Under the pieces are notes generated by a model. That model did not search any database, was not told the DNA's origin, and was given only the letters and a program-made list of their open reading frames with translations. The position numbers were made by a program, and so were the translations under genes. Shown piece by piece: positions 18,823-26,462 of a DNA stretch of 64,000 nt. The stretch comes from Ignavibacteria bacterium (GTDB lineage Bacteria > Bacteroidota > Ignavibacteria > Tepidaquicellales > Tepidaquicellaceae), in assembly GCA_016719565.1 (NCBI GenBank), contig JADJYU010000005.1, positions 310,001 through 374,000 on the forward strand, in the 5' to 3' direction. Every line of letters starts with the position of its first letter. Position 1 is the stretch's first letter.

Positions 18823-19545
18823 TTAAATATCATTTACGGATAATTTTACATTTACATATTTTTCCGGTGACGTGAGAATTTTATTCAGCTTTACGGCAAT
18901 ATCATCCGGTTCGGCAAGTTCGTTCTTCTCATAAAATTCGATAAACTTGTCTACCATACTGAAATCTTCAGGAGATACATTCCTTAGTTTTGTCTGCATT
19001 TCAGTATTCACCACACCCGGACCGAAGGAAAAGATCCGGACGGGATTGTCCGGATGTTTCAGTTTCTGTTCGACATCTGCAACTTCGCTGATCATTGCCA
19101 GGCCTGCCTTGGCGGCGCAGTAGACGGACCATGATTCTATAGCTCTGTGAGCTGCTCCGGAACTGATGTTCAATATTATTTTTTTACAGATTGTATCCTG
19201 ATATTTATTTAAAAATTTATTCATTAACAGACTGGGACTGATTAAATTCACGTTATACACATCAGCAATATTTCCGGACGACAAATTACCCATATGCTTT
19301 ACTTCCATAGAAGCTGCAGAGTTATTTATCAGCGTTATGGATTCCGCTTCACCGATAACCGGAAATTCAAATTCCTTAACCGAATCCGTATTGCTCAGAT
19401 CAAGTTTGGTGTGTTCATAGTTCTTTGACTTAATACTGCTGCTCCGTGAAATGCCATAAACGTAATTGTTCTTATCTTTAAGCAAAAGTTCGGCCAATGC
19501 TTTACCTATCCCCCTGCTTGTACCAGTTATGAAAAAGTAGTTCAT
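18823..19545 (-). CDS. Short-chain dehydrogenase/reductase
   Basis: A 240-residue classical SDR. The Rossmann motif TGTSRGIG is at residues 7-14, an NNSAAS stretch follows strand 4, the catalytic Ser lies in LNISSGAAH, and the YxxxK pair is in SVYCAAKAG. The length and GPGVVNTEM segment fit the sepiapterin/benzil-reductase-like branch, but substrate and cofactor preference cannot be settled. It catalyses NAD(P)-dependent carbonyl reduction in the cytoplasm. It lies downstream of msrA on the same strand but is separated from it by a strong terminator at 19597-19620, so it probably has its own promoter. Confidence 0.8.
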   Translation of the reverse strand: MNYFFITGTSRGIGKALAELLLKDKNNYVYGISRSSSIKSKNYEHTKLDLSNTDSVKEFEFPVIGEAESITLINNSAASMEVKHMGNLSSGNIADVYNVNLISPSLLMNKFLNKYQDTICKKIILNISSGAAHRAIESWSVYCAAKAGLAMISEVADVEQKLKHPDNPVRIFSFGPGVVNTEMQTKLRNVSPEDFSMVDKFIEFYEKNELAEPDDIAVKLNKILTSPEKYVNVKLSVNDI

Positions 19546-19596
19546 ATTTATTTTAAAATTATCAGATTATTTCAAGTTCAATAATTTGCAGGAAAT

Positions 19597-19620
19597 AAAA
19601 AAGTCCGCAATTGCGGACTT
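19597..19620 (-). terminator. Terminator of msrA
   Basis: A perfect 20-bp palindrome (AAGTCCGCAA/TTGCGGACTT) flanked on its left by an A-run that reads as a T-run on the minus strand. It lies 27 bp past the msrA stop. Confidence 0.85.
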
Positions 19621-19646
19621 AAAATTTTAATATATGAAATGATCTG

Positions 19647-20330
19647 TTATTTTCCTGTATTATCTTTTATAAGATCTTTATAATCTTTATAAAACTTTCT
19701 TACCTTCGGAGCAATTACCATTGAGCAGTAAGACTTTTCCTTATTATTATTATAATAATCCTGATGATAATCTTCAGCCGGATAAAAAATATCCAGTTTG
19801 GATACTTCAGTAACTATCGGATCATCCCATAATTTACTTTCATTAATTTTCTTTATAATTTCTTCTGATACTTTCTTTTGATTATCTGAATCGTAAAAGA
19901 TTGCAGATCTGTACTGAGTTCCCACGTCAGCTCCCTGCCTGTTCAAAGTGGTTGGATCATGAATATGAAAAAATATTTCAAGAAGTTTATCAAATCCTAT
20001 CACATCCGGATCAAATGATATTTGTACTACTTCGGCATGACCGGACTTTCCCGAACACACTTCCTCATAAGTCGGATTCTTTGTACTTCCTCCTGAATAT
20101 CCTGATATTACTGATTCAACTCCTTTTAAATCCCTGAAAATTGTTTCTATACACCAGAAACAACCGCCTGCTAAAGTTGCCTTCTCCAAATTTTCTGCCG
20201 CTCCTTTCTTATAATTAATTTGTTTAACTGTATTTAAATTAGATGTGTTTTCTTTTTCAGAACTGCTCAGGAAACTGTATCCTGCCACAGCAATAAAGAT
20301 TAAAGCAACTGCTAAAGATATTTTTTTCAT
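19647..20330 (-). CDS. msrA: Exported peptide methionine sulfoxide reductase A
   Basis: A 227-residue protein that reduces the S-epimer of methionine sulfoxide in proteins. The catalytic motif GGCFWC is present (C57 is the sulfenic acid Cys), with the conserved GYSGG, YEEVCSGKSGHAE and YHQDYY stretches. An N-terminal hydrophobic segment (residues 4-20) indicates export or membrane anchoring, so it likely repairs envelope proteins; the MsrB at 33942 lacks a signal. The C-terminus has no second resolving motif that I can name. Upstream at 20418-20469 lie three evenly spaced GTATAC sites that may control it, and a strong terminator follows. Confidence 0.9.
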   Translation of the reverse strand: MKKISLAVALIFIAVAGYSFLSSSEKENTSNLNTVKQINYKKGAAENLEKATLAGGCFWCIETIFRDLKGVESVISGYSGGSTKNPTYEEVCSGKSGHAEVVQISFDPDVIGFDKLLEIFFHIHDPTTLNRQGADVGTQYRSAIFYDSDNQKKVSEEIIKKINESKLWDDPIVTEVSKLDIFYPAEDYHQDYYNNNKEKSYCSMVIAPKVRKFYKDYKDLIKDNTGK

Positions 20331-20417
20331 TATAGCTTCTGTTTATTTATGAAATCAGGAAAGCATTTTGTTTAACTTCATTACATCAGTAGAAGTTCAA
20401 TCAGAATTTAAAGTTTT

Positions 20418-20469
20418 GTATACAATATTTAATTCGCATTGTATACAACAATTTATTAACATTGTATAC
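20418..20469. promoter_or_regulatory. Three evenly spaced GTATAC operator-like sites
   Basis: GTATACAAT at 20418-20426, ATTGTATAC at 20438-20446 and ATTGTATAC at 20461-20469. The GTATAC centres are exactly 23 bp apart, about two helical turns, so bound dimers would lie on the same face. The cluster is 88-139 bp upstream of the msrA start. The palindrome resembles sites used by some GntR-family repressors (inference). Confidence 0.5.
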
Positions 20470-20594
20470 TATTTATCCATGCTTATATGTGTAGTAATTT
20501 TCCGGTCATTAACAGGTAACATTTCAATAAAAATAATTTAATCTGATGAAATCATTGTAAATTACCGCAATTTTTGCATTTTTCGTTAGTTAAT

Positions 20595-20630
20595 AAAAAA
20601 ACCTCTGTACGAATAAAACCGCACAGAGGT
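20595..20630 (-). terminator. Stem-loop, probable terminator on minus strand
   Basis: ACCTCTGT at 20601 pairs with ACAGAGGT at 20623, with a run of A residues to the left that reads as a T-run on the minus strand. It lies about 135 bp beyond the stop of the 20767 gene. On the plus strand it falls just before the Shine-Dalgarno of the tiny ORF at 20650. Confidence 0.65.
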
Positions 20631-20649
20631 AATTAAAGGAAGAACAAAT

Positions 20650-20694
20650 ATGAAAGAACGTATCGGCTGGCGCCGATGGTTACAAACTAAATAA
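20650..20694 (+). CDS. Candidate 14-residue micro-ORF
   Basis: Encodes MKERIGWRRWLQTK, preceded by an AAAGGAAG Shine-Dalgarno-like sequence about 9 bases before the ATG. The codons ATCGGC and GCCGAT fold into a 6-bp hairpin inside the ORF. The peptide is basic with two Trp. No gene follows on the plus strand for over 1 kb, so it is not a leader peptide of an operon. It could be a chance ORF in the 3' region of the minus-strand gene. Confidence 0.3.
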   Translation: MKERIGWRRWLQTK

Positions 20695-20766
20695 AATATA
20701 TTAATAATCCAATATATTTTTTTATATTTTTTTATTTTTTTAGATTAATGATATCAAATATCGATT

Positions 20767-21336
20767 TCATTTTACAACACGCTTGTTCGCCTCCGTCAAA
20801 AGCTCTTTGAGTTTATCATCAATCTGCTTTTTTTCCGTAAGAACGATCATATGAGAAATTCTCGGCATTGCCCCCAGTGAAACCGCTTTCATTAAATAAT
20901 CATCAAATTTTTTATCTCCGAGATCCATACCGACTCTTATCTCTTTACTTTTTATAGCTGCCACAGCAAATTCCCTTCCTTCGCGGAATGAGATATATGT
21001 CTTTGTCGGAACAATCTCAACGTTTTTAAAAATCGACTTGATGTGTTTTTCAAGTTCTTCATATAAAGGAATCAGATTTTCCTTTCCCTTAAACAACGCT
21101 TGTTTCAGATCACCGGAATCTGCATATACAGGTTTGCCGTCATTGAGAAATATACCTGCAATGAAAGTTGCGTTCATATGATTAATGCCGTATTCTTTTT
21201 TAAGCCGCCCGACGATCTCTTTCATTTTTGTAAAAGATCCGGCTTTCAGGATTTTCATCCATTCAGCAAGATCTTTTCCGGTCTTCTCTTTTACTGCAGC
21301 TAAAAATTCCTGCTCGTAATCTTTTGAAGTTTTCAT
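20767..21336 (-). CDS. DUF4287/DUF5655-type hypothetical protein
   Basis: A 189-residue soluble protein. Residues 1-60 (SKDYEQEFLAAVKEKTGKDLAEWMKIL...LKKEYGINHMNATFIAGIF) match the DUF4287 pattern, and residues 85-185 (HIKSIFKNVEIVPTKTYISFREGREFAVAAI...HMIVLTEKKQIDDKLKELLTEA) resemble DUF5655, a domain with a DNA-mimic or nucleoid-associated look but no proven role. The two domains often occur fused. Its start is 9 bp from the stop of the (corrupted) VOC gene, so the two form an operon. Recognised from memory of family patterns. Confidence 0.65.
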   Translation of the reverse strand: MKTSKDYEQEFLAAVKEKTGKDLAEWMKILKAGSFTKMKEIVGRLKKEYGINHMNATFIAGIFLNDGKPVYADSGDLKQALFKGKENLIPLYEELEKHIKSIFKNVEIVPTKTYISFREGREFAVAAIKSKEIRVGMDLGDKKFDDYLMKAVSLGAMPRISHMIVLTEKKQIDDKLKELLTEANKRVVK

Positions 21337-21345
21337 ATTTAATTT

Positions 21346-21684
21346 TTATTTAGGTGAATGCAAAGCAAGTTTGTTTCCTTCTGTATCCGTAAATATTGCC
21401 ATGTAACCTATCTCAGGTGTAATTTGAGTTTTGGGGGGGTTTTTTTCCCGGGCAGAAGATTCGGCCCAGTTATTTTTTTTTTTAGTTTTTCCCCGGGGGT
21501 TAAAAAAAATAGTTTGGGGGGGGGGGGGGGGTGGGTTTTTTTGTTAACGAATATTTGTGTCGGGGGCCGGGCCGGCGCCGGGGGGGGGGGGAGGGGGGGG
21601 GGTCTCGAAAATTGCATTAAAAAATTTTACTGCTCTGTTTATGTCTGTTGCCGGTATTGCAAACCAATTGATTGCGTTTTTCAT
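21346..21684 (-). pseudogene. VOC (glyoxalase-like) gene with corrupted middle
   Basis: The N-terminus from the ATG at 21684 reads MKNAINWFAIPATDINRAVK and continues FFNAIFE, and the C-terminus to the TAA at 21346 reads TQITPEIGYMAIFTDTEGN then KLALHSPK; both are typical of VOC-family dioxygenase/glyoxalase-like proteins. The 180 bp between (about 21428-21605) is long runs of G with T- and A-runs that read as nonsense, although LLP and KT fragments of the expected sequence survive. Total length (339 bp) is near that of an intact gene. This points to bad base calling, not to decay. In an operon with the DUF4287 gene. Confidence 0.75.
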
Positions 21685-21784
21685 GATTTTTATTTTGTTT
21701 AATTTAAAATATAATTAATCAAAATTAAGTCTATTTATTTAATATTACTTATTTGATATTGCTATTTTTTTAAAAACGATTGTA

Positions 21785-22207
21785 ATGAAAACTCTTCTCA
21801 TCAACGCTAAGGTCAGAATAACGCGGAATAACTTCAAATATTCCGTCGGTTTTGAAACCGGAACGGGCAAAATAATTTTTACTGGAAATAAACAGGAAGC
21901 AGATAAGATCAAATCTTCTTTTGATGAGATAATAGACTGTGCGGGAAAGCTTGTTTTACCTTCTTTTTATGAGGGTCATTGCCATTTTGCAGAAGGCGCA
22001 TATGTGAATTCACTTTTAAATCTCAGACATGCAGCAACGAAAAATGATATCATAAATTCTTTAAGAGAATACCGTAAATTACCCGGTGTCAGTTTTATAG
22101 CAGGCGGTTTTTTTGCTGAATCAAATTTTAAAGAAGATATTGATCTGAATACAGAATTTCTTGGATTCCATTTGCAAGGACATTCCTGTTGTAATTTCGA
22201 GATTTGA
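21785..22207 (+). CDS. YtcJ-like amidohydrolase, N-terminal part (frameshifted)
   Basis: The first 125 residues follow the amidohydrolase-3 (YtcJ-like) pattern: MKTLLINAKV, an FTGN..DEIIDCAGKLVLPSFYEGHCHF segment with the metal-binding His-x-His, and LREYRKLPGVSFIAGGF. After IDLNTEF (about 22155) the frame leaves homology and stops at 22207; the correct continuation is in the frame listed from 22161. One surplus base near TTTCTTGG explains the break. Confidence 0.65.
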   Translation: MKTLLINAKVRITRNNFKYSVGFETGTGKIIFTGNKQEADKIKSSFDEIIDCAGKLVLPSFYEGHCHFAEGAYVNSLLNLRHAATKNDIINSLREYRKLPGVSFIAGGFFAESNFKEDIDLNTEFLGFHLQGHSCCNFEI

Positions 22208-23354
22208 TTCACATGCAGCATTTGCAAATTCAAAAGCGATCGAACTCTCGGGACTTATGTCAAAAGAATCAGAATTTACATCCGATGAGATAATAAAGTC
22301 AGACGGAAGGTTTACCGGTGAACTTAAAGAAAGAGCAAGAGACTTTGTACTTGGTTCGCTTCCAAGACCTGACCTTCAGAAAAGAGTCAAAGTTGCAAAG
22401 GATCTTATGGAAAGATTTAACTCTTTCGGAATTACTTCGATCTCTGACATAACTTTGGTTTCCGATCTTGAAATATATAAAGAGTTCATCAATTCTGATA
22501 ATCTTACGCTGGATGTGGATGCGAGATTAAATATTTCGGAGTATAAAAATATTGAAAAATATAAAAAAGATTTTGAAGGTTATGAAAACCGGATAAAGTT
22601 TAAATCATTCAAAGCATTTTATGACGGATCGCTTTCCAGCAAAACAGCTTATATGCATTCAGATTATAAAGGCTTTTCAAATAACGGAATACAGACAGAC
22701 ATTGTGTTAAACGGAGAGTTTCACAAAGCCTGCGCGGAAATTGATAAAAGCGGGTATCAGCTGTCCGTCCATGCTATTGGCGACAAAGCTGTTACAGAGC
22801 TTTTAGATTTCAATGAATATTTAATCCGGACTAACGGAACTAAGGACAGAAGATTCAGGATCGAGCATGCTCAGCATATATCAGAAACTGATTTTGACAG
22901 ATTCAGAGAACTGAGAGTAATTGCATCTGTACAGCCGTCGCATCTTTTCAGTGATGCAAGAACTGCCGAAATGATACTTGATGATCCTTCACTGGAACAC
23001 AACTACGACCGTCTCTTTAAAAACGGAAGTTCAGTATGTTTCGGAACTGATTTTCCGATAGTAAGTGAGAATCCTTTTGAAACAATTTATTTTGCAATGA
23101 CAAGGAAAGCTGAAGGATTTGAAAACGGATTTTACAGAGAGAAATGTATTTCACTGGATGACTGCATTGACGCTTATACTATTAATAACGCGTATGCAGC
23201 TTTTTCCGAAGATATTAAAGGCACGCTTGAAACGGGTAAGGATGCTGATCTGATAATACTGAATGAAGATCTATATGAAACAGATCCTGTTGAAATCAAA
23301 AACTGCAGCGTTCAGACGACTTATTATAAAGGCAATGAAATATATTCCTGTTAA
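22161..23354 (+). CDS. YtcJ-like amidohydrolase, C-terminal part
   Basis: Continues the 21785 gene (joined reading: NTEFLDSICKDIPVVISRF). Residue landmarks are DSHAAFANSKAIELSG, FKAFYDGSLSSKTAYM, the metal His in LSVHAIGDKAV, RIEHAQHI, and the catalytic Asp in FGTDFPI, followed by a C-terminal beta-sandwich segment (GKDADLIILNEDLYE). The family hydrolyses amide or related C-N bonds with a metal-activated water; the substrate is unknown. The joined protein is about 520 residues, normal for this family, so the gene is probably intact in the cell. It is convergent with the subtilase at 23383, with only 28 bp between stops. Confidence 0.75.
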   Translation: MDSICKDIPVVISRFDSHAAFANSKAIELSGLMSKESEFTSDEIIKSDGRFTGELKERARDFVLGSLPRPDLQKRVKVAKDLMERFNSFGITSISDITLVSDLEIYKEFINSDNLTLDVDARLNISEYKNIEKYKKDFEGYENRIKFKSFKAFYDGSLSSKTAYMHSDYKGFSNNGIQTDIVLNGEFHKACAEIDKSGYQLSVHAIGDKAVTELLDFNEYLIRTNGTKDRRFRIEHAQHISETDFDRFRELRVIASVQPSHLFSDARTAEMILDDPSLEHNYDRLFKNGSSVCFGTDFPIVSENPFETIYFAMTRKAEGFENGFYREKCISLDDCIDAYTINNAYAAFSEDIKGTLETGKDADLIILNEDLYETDPVEIKNCSVQTTYYKGNEIYSC

Positions 23355-23382
23355 TAAAATATAAATAAAATTTTAACTCTGA

Positions 23383-25056
23383 TCAGTTTGAAGCATTAAC
23401 CAGCTCGCCTGCTTTTTTAAATGCATTGATCATATCTATTACACCGCCTGATCTGGAAAGCTTTGAGAAAAGCTCTTTTGTTTTTACTCCGTTCACTTTA
23501 ACGGAAAGACCGTCATATTTTCTGACTGAAGACAGAATTGCTTCTTTCATCTGGGAAGCGGTAATGCCCGGATAGTAGGCTTTCAGAACAGCTGCAATTC
23601 CGGCGACTGAAGGAGCTGCCATGCTTGTTCCGTCTATCATTTTATATTTACCTCCCGGGACGGTGGAATTTATCTGAACTCCCGGAGCAAAGACGTCTAT
23701 TACCTGGTCAGAATAATTACTGAACGGCGCGAGCAGGTCAAACTTAGCATTCTTATTTTCCGGATCTTTTTCCTTATTCCATTTTTTCATCCAAGAGTTA
23801 GCGCCTACTACGATCATATTATTAAAATATTTTTTCTCACCGTTTTCAATCAGATACTTTCTCGGATAGTTAACAGTTTCTTTTATATCTTCTCCTTCGT
23901 TTCCTGCAGACACTACAAACAATACGCCTTTTTCTTCGGCATATTTAATTGCATCGACTACGTATTCGGGATCAGGTGAATAATATTTCCCGGCTGACAT
24001 ATTTATAATACTTGCTCCGTTATCAACTGCATATCTGATCGCATTTCCAATATCCTTATCTCTCTCATCACCTTCATTCGGTACAGCTTTAAGGAACATT
24101 AACTTTGCAAAAGGAGCATGCCCAGTTTTTCTGGATGCAATAGTTCCCGAAGTGTGAGTACCGTGTTCTTCTGACTTTTCCGTCACATCATTATTCCCGT
24201 AATTAGTCTCATCAAGTTTTAGTGGATCGTCCCCTATCAATTCATGTACATCAACAGAATCAAATAAAACATTATTCTTAATTTCATATTCATCTGTTAC
24301 TTTGACAAGATCATCTTTCTCCATACCAAACAGAAGATAAACGCCTAAAATAATAGAAGCGGCGTCACCAATTTTACCTTCAGGGAGATTCATTGACATT
24401 CCCTGCAGCTTTTTCGGGTCTGTAGTAATGTTATTTTTCCTCAGAATGTCTTCGGCTGCTTCGACATCTGAAAGTGTTTCCGAAAGACCTTTATAAGTCG
24501 CAGAAACTTCATCCATTTTATCTTCATATTCTTCTGTAACTTTTTTAAAATAAGGATCGGACTTTGGGGTGCTGAGTCTTTTTAATCTGAAATATTCCCT
24601 TGTAAATTCATATGGAAGATATTTGGCATTCCCCAAGAAATTCCAGCCGTGAAGATCATCAACATATCCGTTATTATCATCATCGACTCCCAAAGTGCCG
24701 TTCACTTCAGCCATATTATTCCACACATTATCTTTCAGATCCGGGTGATCTATATCAAATCCGGAATCTATTACAGCAACGATCACATCACTGCTCACAG
24801 GTTCGGGAGAAAGAGTTTTGATATATTCGTAAAAAGCTAATGTCCTTGTTCCTTCATAGCCGTCTTTCTCGGGATCCATACGTGTCCAGTCCGGAAGATC
24901 TTTTTCCGGGCTGCGAAATTTATTTTGTATTTTATATAAGTCGTCAACAGATTTAAACGGGTAATTTCCGGGCGAGTCAAAGCTAAGTATCGGGAACAAA
25001 AAAAATAATACTGAAACTGATAATATATATCTACTTACTTGACCTTTTAATTTCAT
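23383..25056 (-). CDS. Exported subtilisin-family serine protease (S8)
   Basis: A 557-residue protein with a signal peptide (residues 8-26, ILSVSVLFFLFPILSF). The catalytic triad is Asp97 in VIAVIDSGFDIDHPDL, His in EEHGTHTSGTIA, and Ser in DGTSMAAPSVAG; the oxyanion Asn lies in VVSAGNEGE. A long insertion of about 150 residues between the Asp and His motifs is rich in charged residues and helices. There is no T9SS or dockerin-like tail, so it is probably periplasmic, unlike the surface subtilase at 59743. It is divergent from the prenyl synthase gene. Confidence 0.9.
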   Translation of the reverse strand: MKLKGQVSRYILSVSVLFFLFPILSFDSPGNYPFKSVDDLYKIQNKFRSPEKDLPDWTRMDPEKDGYEGTRTLAFYEYIKTLSPEPVSSDVIVAVIDSGFDIDHPDLKDNVWNNMAEVNGTLGVDDDNNGYVDDLHGWNFLGNAKYLPYEFTREYFRLKRLSTPKSDPYFKKVTEEYEDKMDEVSATYKGLSETLSDVEAAEDILRKNNITTDPKKLQGMSMNLPEGKIGDAASIILGVYLLFGMEKDDLVKVTDEYEIKNNVLFDSVDVHELIGDDPLKLDETNYGNNDVTEKSEEHGTHTSGTIASRKTGHAPFAKLMFLKAVPNEGDERDKDIGNAIRYAVDNGASIINMSAGKYYSPDPEYVVDAIKYAEEKGVLFVVSAGNEGEDIKETVNYPRKYLIENGEKKYFNNMIVVGANSWMKKWNKEKDPENKNAKFDLLAPFSNYSDQVIDVFAPGVQINSTVPGGKYKMIDGTSMAAPSVAGIAAVLKAYYPGITASQMKEAILSSVRKYDGLSVKVNGVKTKELFSKLSRSGGVIDMINAFKKAGELVNASN

Positions 25057-25154
25057 ATAACTAATCTCTTTAAATTTATATATTGAATTTTAATTTATGT
25101 ATTACGGCTAACACTTGGAAGTCTCAAAAAATTACAATCAATCCAACTTTTTCT

Positions 25155-26144
25155 ATGTCTGATCATTACGCTGTCTATCTGAATTTTAAAAAAAAGATCG
25201 ATGAGATTCTTTTCAATTTAATTGATAAAAAAACTCCGGTCACATTATATGAACCGTTAAAGTATTTACTGAGCAGCGGGGGTAAAAGAATAAGACCAAT
25301 GATGGTTATGTTTGCATGCGAAGCTTCGGGAGAGGATCCCGATAAATCGGTAAATGCTGCTGTAGCTATGGAACTGCTCCATAACTTCACGCTGGTTCAC
25401 GATGATATAATGGATAATGCAGATACTCGAAGAGGCTATCAGACGATACATAAAAAATGGAATGAGAATGTAGCAATACTAACGGGTGATCACTTGATTG
25501 GACTTGCTTACAAATATCTTTTTAAGACTGATACACTGAGAATTAAAGATACAGCTGATGAATTCACCGGCGGAATTATAGAGGTTTGCGAAGGACAGAG
25601 CTTTGATAAGGAGTTTGAAGAAAGGGATAATGTTTCACTTGATGAATATATGATGATGATAAATAAAAAGACGGCAAAGATGCTTGAGATCTCCGCTGCG
25701 ATAGGCGCTCTAACCGGTAATGCAGGAAAAGAACTGCTGAATAATTTAAAGAACTTTGCTTTGAATACCGGACTTGCATTTCAGATACAGGATGACCTGC
25801 TTGACATTATTGCTGATGAATCGGAACTCGGAAAAAAAATCGGAGGTGACATTCTTGAAAGGAAAAAAACATTCCTCCTTATTAAAGCGGCTGAAACTGT
25901 AAGCGATGAAGCTGACAGAAAACTTATTATGGAAATTATAAACAGACCTGAACTGAACATTACTGATGAAATTATTATACAGGTTAAGGATATATATATA
26001 AAACACGGTATTACAGAAGCTGCAAAATCAGAAATCGAAAAATTCACTAACAAAGCTGATGAATATCTGAGTAATATAAGCAATAAAATTTCCGGAGATA
26101 GACTGAAGTGGTTTTCCGCAATGCTGATGGAGCGGAAGTTTTAA
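25155..26144 (+). CDS. Polyprenyl diphosphate synthase
   Basis: The start is placed at the ATG at 25155 (MSDHYAVYL), not the upstream frame from 25083, because the family motif pattern begins soon after. A trans-prenyltransferase: GGKRIRPMM binds the substrate, the first Asp-rich motif is in HDDIMDNADTRRG, the second in QIQDDLLDI. It condenses isopentenyl diphosphate onto an allylic diphosphate using magnesium. About 329 residues, which fits farnesyl-to-octaprenyl synthases; chain length is not predicted. It could feed quinone side chains or undecaprenyl carriers. HPr follows 48 bp downstream, so the two may share a transcript. Confidence 0.9.
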   Translation: MSDHYAVYLNFKKKIDEILFNLIDKKTPVTLYEPLKYLLSSGGKRIRPMMVMFACEASGEDPDKSVNAAVAMELLHNFTLVHDDIMDNADTRRGYQTIHKKWNENVAILTGDHLIGLAYKYLFKTDTLRIKDTADEFTGGIIEVCEGQSFDKEFEERDNVSLDEYMMMINKKTAKMLEISAAIGALTGNAGKELLNNLKNFALNTGLAFQIQDDLLDIIADESELGKKIGGDILERKKTFLLIKAAETVSDEADRKLIMEIINRPELNITDEIIIQVKDIYIKHGITEAAKSEIEKFTNKADEYLSNISNKISGDRLKWFSAMLMERKF

Positions 26145-26192
26145 CCTGCTTTCACCGGACTTTTCATTTAATATACCTCATTCAATTTTTTA

Positions 26193-26462
26193 ATGATCAT
26201 AAAAGAAGTTACAATAGTTAATAAAGCGGGAATGCACACGCGTCCAGCATCCACAATAGTCAAGATCGCAGCCAAATACAAAGCGGATTTTTATATCTCA
26301 AGGAACAATTTCGAAGTCAACGGGAAAAGCATTATCGGCGTTATGACACTTGCGGCAGAGCAGGGATCATCACTTACACTTAGATTTGACGGGGAGGACG
26401 AAGAAGAGTTTTCCAGAGAGATGACGGGTTTTTTTGAAGATGGATTCGGGGAAATAAAATGA
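26193..26462 (+). CDS. ptsH: HPr-family phosphocarrier protein
   Basis: An 89-residue HPr. The phosphorylated His15 lies in NKAGMHTRPAS and the regulatory Ser46 in NGKSIIGVM, both exactly at the canonical positions. With Ser46 kept it may be a target of an HPr kinase as well as of enzyme I; neither gene is in the window. Its stop overlaps the start of mfd by 4 bp (ATGA), so the two are translationally coupled. The role may be regulatory (nitrogen- or carbon-type) if sugar permeases are missing from the genome, which cannot be seen here. Confidence 0.9.
   Translation: MIIKEVTIVNKAGMHTRPASTIVKIAAKYKADFYISRNNFEVNGKSIIGVMTLAAEQGSSLTLRFDGEDEEEFSREMTGFFEDGFGEIK

Noticed and set aside
21408..21702. 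Pro-rich and Gly-rich open frames at the G-run
   Set aside because: They arise from poly-G/poly-C runs inside the damaged VOC gene and have no protein-like pattern.
25083..25154. Upstream extension of the prenyl synthase frame
   Set aside because: The extra residues have no homology pattern and no good start; the ATG at 25155 fits the family.
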